Shown here piece after piece: positions 16,070 to 21,120 of a stretch of DNA of 23,477 nucleotides; positions within the stretch are counted from its first letter, which is position 1, and each line of letters opens with the position of its first letter. The notes under the pieces were generated by a model that worked only from the letters and a program-made list of their open reading frames with translations, was not told the origin of the DNA and did not search any database. The stretch is from RGIG1995 sp045645205. GTDB taxonomy: Bacteria; Bacillota; Clostridia; Oscillospirales; CAG-272. The position numbers and the translations under genes are program-made. The stretch is from positions 1-23,477 of the forward strand of contig JAZRIJ010000028.1 of the NCBI GenBank assembly GCA_045645205.1. The letters are read 5' to 3'.

Positions 16070-16085
16070 AACATCTCGGTGGAAT

Positions 16086-16161
<76 letters not shown>

Positions 16162-16165
16162 AATG

Positions 16166-16199
16166 AAAATCCGATCTCGTAAGAGGGCGGATTTTTGTT
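16166..16199 (+). terminator. Terminator of tRNA-Thr (repeated module)
   Basis: AAAATCCG pairs with CGGATTTT, followed by a T-rich tract. The same hairpin, almost base for base, follows tRNA-Gly at 20230-20267. Confidence 0.8.
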
Positions 16200-16320
16200 T
16201 GTATTATTTACTATTCATTATTCATCATTCATTATTCATTAAACAAGAACGGATTTTCAAATGAATAATGAATATTGAAGTCGCCTTCGGCTGATGAATA
16301 ATGAATAATTCTTGCGGCTT
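16200..16320. repeat. AT-rich palindromic repeat after tRNA-Thr (copy 1)
   Basis: Multiple ATTATTCAT and ATTCATCATTCATT units are followed by ACGGATTTTC and then the complement units GAATAATGAAT and GATGAATAATG, so the block folds on itself. A related block lies at 20268-20374. The right edge (CTTGCGGCTTTGATG) holds the -35 box of the next promoter. Confidence 0.65.
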
Positions 16321-16340
16321 TGATGCTTTTATGATATAAT
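16312..16340 (+). promoter_or_regulatory. Promoter of the glycerophosphodiesterase gene
   Basis: TTGCGG, 17 bases, TATAAT. The -35 box overlaps the right edge of the palindromic repeat, so the repeat may have supplied part of the promoter. Confidence 0.6.
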
Positions 16341-16440
16341 AATAACAGCCTATAAAGAATGAGGGATGCATGTGAAATTCCGCAAGCTATACGAACTTAA
16401 ACAAAAAATAAAAGAGTACATTTTGCAAAAGAGGAATTAT

Positions 16441-17160
16441 ATGAATACCATAAAAATTAATTCGAAAAACACCAAAATGATTGCTCACAGAGGGCTGTCC
16501 GGTATAGAAGCCGAGAATACAAACGCTGCTTTTATCGCGGCAGGAAACCGTTCATATTATGGAATTGAGACTGATATACGCAAGACTAAGGACGGAGTAT
16601 ATGTTGCAAATCATGACGGCAACTTAAAAAGAATAGCCGGGTACGATAAAATTATCGAGGAGTCTACATATGACGAGCTTCGCGGCATAGTTCTTTTTGA
16701 CAAAGACGGAAGGCACAAAAGAAATGACTTGCGAATACCCACTCTTGAAGATTATATAAAAACTTGCAAAAGATATGACAAACAGTGTGTACTTGAACTG
16801 AAATCAGATTTTAATATTGAAGATATAAAATCAATAATAGATTTAATAAAAATGTTTGATTATCTTGATAGAGTAACATTTATTTCGTTTTATTACGATA
16901 CTCTTTTGAGAGTAAGAAAAATATATCCCAAATCTTCGGTACAGCTTATTTTCAGAGAGATAACCGAAGATATAATTGCTAAAATAGAAAAAGACAAATT
17001 TGATGTTGATATAAGGTACACTTCTCTTACTAAAGCGGAGGTTGAAATGTTCCACCAACTTGGATCAAAGATTAACTGCTGGACTGTTGACGAAAAGGCA
17101 ATCGCAGAAAAGCTTATCGAAATGGGTGTTGATTTTATTACATCAAACATACTTGAATGA
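16441..17160 (+). CDS. Glycerophosphodiester phosphodiesterase
   Basis: GDPD enzymes split glycerophosphodiesters to glycerol-3-phosphate and an alcohol. The protein has IAHRG with the first catalytic His, ENT, the metal-binding pair in ETDIRKTKDG, NHDG with the second His, CVLELKSDF and the C-terminal NCWTVDEKAIAEKLIEMGVD. The start is uncertain: the frame is open to 16366, but AGAGGAATT sits five bases before the ATG at 16441, giving a 239-residue protein that starts close to the domain, as is common in the family. No signal peptide is seen, so it is probably cytosolic. The promoter at 16312-16340 lies upstream. GtrA follows 89 bases downstream. Confidence 0.85.
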   Translation: MNTIKINSKNTKMIAHRGLSGIEAENTNAAFIAAGNRSYYGIETDIRKTKDGVYVANHDGNLKRIAGYDKIIEESTYDELRGIVLFDKDGRHKRNDLRIPTLEDYIKTCKRYDKQCVLELKSDFNIEDIKSIIDLIKMFDYLDRVTFISFYYDTLLRVRKIYPKSSVQLIFREITEDIIAKIEKDKFDVDIRYTSLTKAEVEMFHQLGSKINCWTVDEKAIAEKLIEMGVDFITSNILE

Positions 17161-17249
17161 TCAAGAGGAAATGTATGAAAGGAAAACCCGTATAAATTGA
17201 CTTTAATGACTATTCGGAATTCTTACATCAAAAAACGGAGAATGATATT

Positions 17250-17675
17250 ATGAAAAATGAGAACTTAAAAAAAGAACTTTGGAGAACGGTGAAATTTGTT
17301 CTGTTTTCCGCAAGCGCGGGAATAATACAGGTGCTTTCGTTTGCACTCTTAAACGAGCTTTTGCATTTGTATTATTGGGTTTCCTACCTTATCTCCCTTG
17401 TTCTTTCGGTGGTTTGGAATTTTATGTTCTGCCGCAAATTTACTTTTCGTTCCAATACGAACATTTTTAAGGGACTGCTTAAGGTGTTTGGATTTTATCT
17501 TGTGTTTACGCCATTGTCGACCTGGTGGACTGCGGCGTTGACAGAGGAAGCATACGGCATTATGTGGAATGAATACATAGTTCTCGCTTTAACGATGATT
17601 GTAAACTTCACAACGGAATTCCTGTATGATAGATTCGTTGTTTTTAAAGACAGCATAGATTCTGCGGATAAATAA
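17250..17675 (+). CDS. GtrA family membrane protein
   Basis: This 141-residue protein has four hydrophobic segments and the typical GtrA features: FVLFSASAGIIQVLSFALLN in the first helix, WNFMFCRKFTFRS before the third and NFTTEFLYDRFVVFKD at the end. GtrA proteins are proposed to help flip or move polyprenyl-linked sugars across the membrane; no glycosyltransferase lies beside it here. A GGAG motif precedes the ATG by about ten bases. It follows the glycerophosphodiesterase and precedes the 246-base spacer before the methyltransferase. The gene looks complete. Confidence 0.87.
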   Translation: MKNENLKKELWRTVKFVLFSASAGIIQVLSFALLNELLHLYYWVSYLISLVLSVVWNFMFCRKFTFRSNTNIFKGLLKVFGFYLVFTPLSTWWTAALTEEAYGIMWNEYIVLALTMIVNFTTEFLYDRFVVFKDSIDSADK

Positions 17676-17921
17676 CAAAAAGATGGATAATTAATTACAT
17701 AAAAAAAGAGTTCAAAGGTGGACCATCCATAAAGCAGGTTTATTCTACCGAAAAAACAAAAGGAGTACGAGCATTTGCTCTCATGTTCTTAAGGGAGAAA
17801 TCGAAAATACAGAGACTGTAGATTGGTTTTCTGCGTTTTTTGTGGTATAATATGGGCATGGGCTTAGCCCGGTGTGCATTTGTAATACAAAGGCGAAACT
17901 TGCGATAAAAGGAGTTTGGAG
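17676..17921 (+). other. Spacer between gtrA and the methyltransferase gene, with possible coding debris
   Basis: This spacer holds a promoter (17823-17851) and a small hairpin GGGCTTAGCCC (17860-17870). Upstream of it, a short open frame without a convincing start (about 17676-17820) reads GGPSIKQVYSTEKTKGVRAF and on to a TAG. I cannot tell decayed coding DNA from chance. Confidence 0.35.
17823..17851 (+). promoter_or_regulatory. Promoter of the methyltransferase and DUF559 genes
   Basis: TTGGTT, 17 bases, TATAAT. The predicted RNA start is near 17858, just at the hairpin GGGCTTAGCCC. The DUF559 gene overlaps the methyltransferase stop and would be on the same RNA. Confidence 0.6.
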
Positions 17922-18569
17922 ATGAAAGATATAATTGAGCATTACAATAAATTGATCGAAGAAAATAACGATCCCGTTCACGATTCAAAACCCTTGAAAG
18001 ATTATATGGACAAATGGGACGGGCAGAAATTTATCGAAAGTATGCAGCCTGATAAAAGCAAATCTGTTTTGGAAATAGGTGTCGGAACAGGGCGTATTGC
18101 TATAAAAGTTGCACCTCTGTGCCAAAGATTTGTCGGGATTGATATTTCCCCAAAAACAATTGCAAGGGCTTGTAAAAACCTTTCCTCTATTCATAATGTT
18201 AAACTCATTTGCGACAATTTTATGTCTTTTGATTTTGTCGAACGTTTTGATGTTATATATTCATCTTTGACTTTTATGCATATAGAAGATAAATTATCTG
18301 CAATTAAAAAAATTGCTTCGCTATTGAATGATGATGGACTTTTTGTTGTATCGATTGATAAAAACCAAGATGATTTTATTGATATGGGAACAAGAAAAAT
18401 AAAAATATATCCCGACAATCCAACGGATATAGATAATTTTATTTTGCAAGCCGGTCTAAAACCGATAACTCAATTTGAAACAGAACACGCATACGTTAAG
18501 GTCAGCAAAAAAGCCTTCTCCTGTGGGAGAAGGGGGACCGCGATAGCGGTGGATGAGGAGTCAACATGA
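17922..18569 (+). CDS. Class I SAM-dependent methyltransferase with repeat-encoded C-terminal tail
   Basis: This 215-residue protein has motif I VLEIGVGTGR (49-58), the acidic residue at the end of strand 2 in FVGIDIS (D74), and FDVIYSSLTFMHIEDK (motif IV-like). It lies in the broad Methyltransf_11/25 group; the substrate is unknown. The start is the ATG at 17922 with AAAGGAG seven bases before; the TTG at 17916 overlaps the spacing and is less likely. The last 18 residues (AFSCGRRGTAIAVDEEST) are encoded by the inverted-repeat hairpin beginning at 18511, so the natural end was probably near VKVSKK. The stop TGA overlaps the DUF559 start (ATGA), which couples the two genes. Confidence 0.82.
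   Translation: MKDIIEHYNKLIEENNDPVHDSKPLKDYMDKWDGQKFIESMQPDKSKSVLEIGVGTGRIAIKVAPLCQRFVGIDISPKTIARACKNLSSIHNVKLICDNFMSFDFVERFDVIYSSLTFMHIEDKLSAIKKIASLLNDDGLFVVSIDKNQDDFIDMGTRKIKIYPDNPTDIDNFILQAGLKPITQFETEHAYVKVSKKAFSCGRRGTAIAVDEEST
18511..18558 (+). repeat. Left composite inverted repeat of the DUF559 unit
   Basis: It has two hairpins in tandem (18514-18533 and 18537-18550) ending with GGATGAGG. It is read through as the end of the methyltransferase gene, and its last bases form the ribosome binding site of the DUF559 gene. Confidence 0.75.
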
Positions 18570-18940
18570 TACCCTACAATAAAAAGCTTGTGTCAAACGC
18601 ACGAACTTTAAGAAAAAATATGACACCCGAAGAAAAGCATCTGTGGTATGATTTTCTAAAGAGGCTTCCGTTTAATGTAAGGCGTCAACATAATATTGAA
18701 AATTACATCGTTGACTTTTACATAGCAGAAAAGAAGATCGTAATTGAGATAGATGGCAGACAACATTTGTTGTCTGGGCACAAAGAAGCTGACGAACAAA
18801 GAGATGCTGTTTTGGCAACTTGGGGGATTTCTGTTTTGAGATACTCCAATGATAGAATACGAAATAACTTCAACGCCGTTGCAGAGGATATTTTGAAACA
18901 TCTTGGATTGGATTTTCACGCTCTTAAGCCATTGCGGTAA
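18566..18940 (+). CDS. DUF559 domain protein (endonuclease-like)
   Basis: This 124-residue protein matches DUF559, a family related to Vsr-type and PD-(D/E)XK endonucleases. It opens with NARTLRKNMTPEEKHLWYDF (11-30), then RRQHNIENYIVDFYI with D50, KIVIEIDG with E61 and D63 as the probable metal-binding core, EQRDAVLATWGISVLRYSN (78-95) and a C-terminal helix. Length is full for the family. The ribosome binding site GAGGAG lies in the end of the left inverted repeat, and the start overlaps the methyltransferase stop (ATGA). Close inverted repeats on both sides suggest the gene and its flanks travel together. Activity is not proven; a DNA-nicking or repair-like role is an inference from the fold family. 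Confidence 0.85.
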   Translation: MIPYNKKLVSNARTLRKNMTPEEKHLWYDFLKRLPFNVRRQHNIENYIVDFYIAEKKIVIEIDGRQHLLSGHKEADEQRDAVLATWGISVLRYSNDRIRNNFNAVAEDILKHLGLDFHALKPLR

Positions 18941-18942
18941 CA

Positions 18943-18991
18943 CCTCATCCGTCAGCCTTCGGCTGACACCTTCTCCCGCTGGAGAAGGCTT
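18943..18991 (-). repeat. Right composite inverted repeat of the DUF559 unit
   Basis: CCTCATCC, hairpin GTCAGCC-TTC-GGCTGAC (18951-18967), hairpin CCTTCTCC-CGCT-GGAGAAGG (18969-18988), CTT. It starts only two bases after the DUF559 stop codon and mirrors the left block; it may also act as a terminator. A further small hairpin (GGCATAA/TTATGCC) lies just outside at 18992-19013. Confidence 0.75.
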
Positions 18992-19057
18992 GGCATAATC
19001 CGTTTCTTATGCCTATGAAAATAAAATTCCCCCAAACACTTTATTGGTCTGTGGGAA

Positions 19058-19312
19058 CTATTGGTATTTCCAACTATCTTTTGCGATAGAAAGGACTTTA
19101 TCTTCGATCTCTTTTAAATTAAAATCAAAGAGTACATCCATAGACACACCAAAATAACTTACTAAAGCAGGAGCAAGTGTGATATCGGGAAAGGCTATAT
19201 TATTTTCCCATTTACTAACTGCTTGAAAGGAAACGCCTATGCTATCCGCGAGTTGTTCTTGAGTAATACCGCGTTGCTTTCTCAAATCTTTAATTTTATT
19301 TCCAATATTCAT
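19058..19312 (-). CDS. XRE-family HTH regulator, apparently short at its C-terminus
   Basis: This 84-residue protein has a clean Cro/C1 helix-turn-helix: IGNKIKDLRKQRGITQEQLA, then DSIGVSFQAVSKWENNIAFP and ITLAPALVSYFGVSMDVLF. The start is the ATG at 19312, with GGAGGTGG close upstream; the TTG at 19333 lies before this site and is rejected. Relatives I know continue past LFDFNLKEIEDKV with a helical repeat domain; here the chain stops at KDSWKYQ, so the C-terminal domain is missing or was lost. The stop lies 67 bases from the right edge of the DUF559 unit on the opposite strand, so a nearby rearrangement may explain the loss. It could still act as a small DNA-binding protein. Its own promoter is at 19357-19385. 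Confidence 0.8.
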   Translation of the reverse strand: MNIGNKIKDLRKQRGITQEQLADSIGVSFQAVSKWENNIAFPDITLAPALVSYFGVSMDVLFDFNLKEIEDKVLSIAKDSWKYQ

Positions 19313-19356
19313 AAATCCACCTCCAATATTCAAGGCGGCACCTGCCCTGTGCTTAT

Positions 19357-19385
19357 ATTATACCATAGTAATCTTTGATTGACAA
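19357..19385 (-). promoter_or_regulatory. Promoter of the XRE regulator gene
   Basis: On the minus strand TTGTCA, 17 bases, TATAAT. The leader is about 40 bases long. Confidence 0.65.
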
Positions 19386-19427
19386 TAACTGCATAAACGA
19401 GTTTTTTCAACTGCTGGTTGAAAAGTA

Positions 19428-19459
19428 AAAACGCACCATCTATATAGATAATGCGTTTT
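19428..19459 (-). terminator. Hairpin downstream of the DUF4830 gene
   Basis: AAAACGCA pairs with TGCGTTTT around a loop of about 16 bases and ends in an A/T run on either strand. It fits a terminator for the minus-strand DUF4830 gene; the loop is long, so confidence is moderate. Confidence 0.5.
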
Positions 19460-19506
19460 CTGCTTTATGGTAGGCACTCCAAAAGACTCGTTTTGATGTC
19501 TATCAA

Positions 19507-20013
19507 TTATTTGGATTTTACAAATCCCTGCAAAAAACCTTTTGCGTCTGCGGAACAGATGTCGCCGCCGATAACTTTGTTTCGGTATACAAGCATATTT
19601 GCATAGACTCTGCCTTCGTATTCGGGATAGTTTGTTACTTCGTAGGTGTAACGTGTAACTTCTTTGCCCTTGTATTTTGCAAGATCAAGTCCCATTTGGC
19701 GTTGAAATTCGTTATAGCTCAACATTATTTTATCAAACTCCTGAGGAATAGTAACTTTTTGCTCGTCAACGGCATTTTCGGATACTGTCCAGCCGAACTG
19801 TTCAAGAAAATCTATTCTGTCGTCATTGGTTTTGATTTTATTGAAGTTTACGTTGGCGGTTTCGGTATAGAGCGTATTTATAACTGTTGGCTCATAGGTA
19901 GGAATAAATGCGATAAGTACAAGCAGAGCTATAACCGATGCTGCAACCACTGAGAAAAATTGAAGAGTTTGGGCTTTGATTGAATATACAAACATTTTTT
20001 TATTCTGTGTCAT
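19507..20013 (-). CDS. DUF4830 membrane-anchored protein
   Basis: This 168-residue protein has an N-terminal membrane segment (about 17-35, FFSVVAASVIALLVLIAF) followed by an outer domain with the DUF4830 pattern: DDRIDFLEQFGWTVSENAV, VTIPQEFDKIMLSYNEFQ, YKGKEVTRYTYEVTNYPEYE and NKVIGGDICSADAKGFL. The family is common in Clostridia and has no known function. The ribosome binding site GGAGG lies nine bases before the ATG. It appears to be a single-gene unit, with a hairpin downstream (19428-19459). I see no clear promoter in the AT-rich 90 bases upstream. Confidence 0.82.
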   Translation of the reverse strand: MTQNKKMFVYSIKAQTLQFFSVVAASVIALLVLIAFIPTYEPTVINTLYTETANVNFNKIKTNDDRIDFLEQFGWTVSENAVDEQKVTIPQEFDKIMLSYNEFQRQMGLDLAKYKGKEVTRYTYEVTNYPEYEGRVYANMLVYRNKVIGGDICSADAKGFLQGFVKSK

Positions 20014-20104
20014 TATACTGAGCCTCCGAAAAGAGAATATATTGTTTGGTAAAAATATATGTTGAAAAACAAAAAATATGTTATGAAAAATTTTATATTT
20101 TCTC

Positions 20105-20133
20105 TTGACAAATGAGGTTTGTTATGATATTAT
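20105..20133 (+). promoter_or_regulatory. Promoter of tRNA-Gly
   Basis: A perfect TTGACA is followed after 17 bases by TATTAT. An exact TATAAT is also present at 20131-20136, at a less usual 20-base spacing. Confidence 0.7.
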
Positions 20134-20150
20134 AATTAGGCATTATAGAT

Positions 20151-20224
<74 letters not shown>

Positions 20225-20229
20225 AAACG

Positions 20230-20267
20230 AAAATCCGTTCTCGTAAGAGGGCGGATTTTTGTTTTTT
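20230..20267 (+). terminator. Terminator of tRNA-Gly (repeated module)
   Basis: AAAATCCG pairs with CGGATTTT, followed by a long T run. The loop (TTCTCGTAAGAGGG) is nearly identical to that after tRNA-Thr. Confidence 0.85.
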
Positions 20268-20374
20268 TCATTATTCAATATTCATCATTCATTCGACAGG
20301 ATTTTCAATGAATAATGAATGATGAAATCACTTGCGCTGATGAATAATTATTTTGTCGGCTTTGCCGACAAAAT
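20268..20374. repeat. AT-rich palindromic repeat after tRNA-Gly (copy 2)
   Basis: This has the same kind of block as at 16200-16320: ATTATTCAATATTCATCATT units, AGGATTTTCAATGAATAATG, then complement units GATGAATAATTA. It ends with the clean hairpin ATTTTGTCGGC-TTT-GCCGACAAAAT (20350-20374). The rest of the 244-base spacer to the next gene holds only that gene's promoter. Confidence 0.65.
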
Positions 20375-20406
20375 ACAAATAATATGTATGGGTTCAAACA
20401 TATAGC

Positions 20407-20435
20407 TTGAAATATATTCAACTATTATGTATAAT
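20407..20435 (+). promoter_or_regulatory. Promoter of the histidine phosphatase gene
   Basis: TTGAAA, 17 bases, TATAAT; the predicted RNA start is near 20442, about 27 bases before the start codon. Confidence 0.7.
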
Positions 20436-20468
20436 AAGGTAAAAATAATAAAGATATTGAGGGTATGT

Positions 20469-21005
20469 ATGAAAGCACTTATAATTCGTCACGGACAGAC
20501 CGATTGGAACAGACAGCGGCTTCTGCAGGGAACAAAGGATATTCCTCTGAACGAGGTCGGTTTAGAACAGGCGGAGATGGCGTATGAAGCTTTGAAAAAT
20601 GAGAATATAGATGTTTGTTTTTGTTCGCCGCTGATTAGAACAAGGCAGACGGCAGAGGTTATTTTGAGGGGCAGAGATGTTCCTGTTATTTATGATGAAA
20701 GAATAGTTGAACGGAAATTCGGTGTTGCCGAGGGAACGAGTATAAATGATATAGATTTTGAAGCGACATGGATTCCGGGAAAACCTATTATATATGAAGG
20801 AATGGAAACCTTTGAAATGCTTTACGACAGAATAGCAGACTTTTTTGACGATATATATGAAAAATACAGGGACAAGACTGTTCTTGTTGTAACGCACGGC
20901 GGTGTAAGCATAGTCTGCGGATACTATTTTTGCGGAACACCTAAGACCGATAGAAGCGAGTATTTCTGCCAAAACTGTGTTGTGAAAGAGTATAATAAAG
21001 AATAG
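20469..21005 (+). CDS. Histidine phosphatase family protein (phosphoglycerate mutase-like)
   Basis: This 178-residue protein has the RHG motif LIIRHGQTDWNRQ with catalytic His8, LQGTKDIPLNEVGLEQA, SPLIRTRQTAE, ERKFGVAEG and VVTHGGVSIV with the second His. This fits the broad phosphatase branch (PhoE/CobC-like) rather than a true glycolytic mutase, because of the short length. The start is the ATG at 20469, with GAGGG five bases before; the longer frame to 20427 starts before or at the transcription start and is rejected. The substrate is unknown. It stands alone with its own promoter, about 115 bases before the glutamine synthetase gene. Confidence 0.87.
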   Translation: MKALIIRHGQTDWNRQRLLQGTKDIPLNEVGLEQAEMAYEALKNENIDVCFCSPLIRTRQTAEVILRGRDVPVIYDERIVERKFGVAEGTSINDIDFEATWIPGKPIIYEGMETFEMLYDRIADFFDDIYEKYRDKTVLVVTHGGVSIVCGYYFCGTPKTDRSEYFCQNCVVKEYNKE

Positions 21006-21036
21006 GTGTTTTCGTATGTTATAAATTTTGTGGCTA

Positions 21037-21065
21037 TTGACAAAAAAATGCTGTTACTATATAAT
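21037..21065 (+). promoter_or_regulatory. Promoter of the glutamine synthetase gene
   Basis: A perfect TTGACA and TATAAT with 17 bases between. The leader is about 50 bases long and no regulatory fold is evident. Confidence 0.85.
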
Positions 21066-21120
21066 ATTATAATGATATTTTATTTTTGAAGGACAAAATT
21101 TAAACAACGGAGATATGTTT

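Larger units (their letters stand above)
18511..18991 (+). mobile_element. DUF559 unit flanked by inverted composite hairpins (putative small mobile element)
   Basis: The left block (18511-18558) has hairpin CCTTCTCC-TGTG-GGAGAAGG, then hairpin ACCGC-GATA-GCGGT, then GGATGAGG. The right block (18943-18991) is the mirror image: CCTCATCC, then GTCAGCC-TTC-GGCTGAC, then CCTTCTCC-CGCT-GGAGAAGG, then CTT. The outer 11 bases (AAGCCTTCTCC) match exactly in inverted orientation, and so do the inner 8 (GGATGAGG); the middle hairpin differs in sequence but keeps its place. The DUF559 gene fills the interior. No target duplication is visible. The layout resembles REP-type units around a RAYT gene but with a nuclease-like family. 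Mobility is inference. Confidence 0.55.

Noticed and set aside
16366..16440. Upstream start of the glycerophosphodiesterase at 16366
   Set aside because: That ATG has its purine-rich site right against it, while the ATG at 16441 has AGAGGA at five bases and lies next to the domain. The longer form remains possible.
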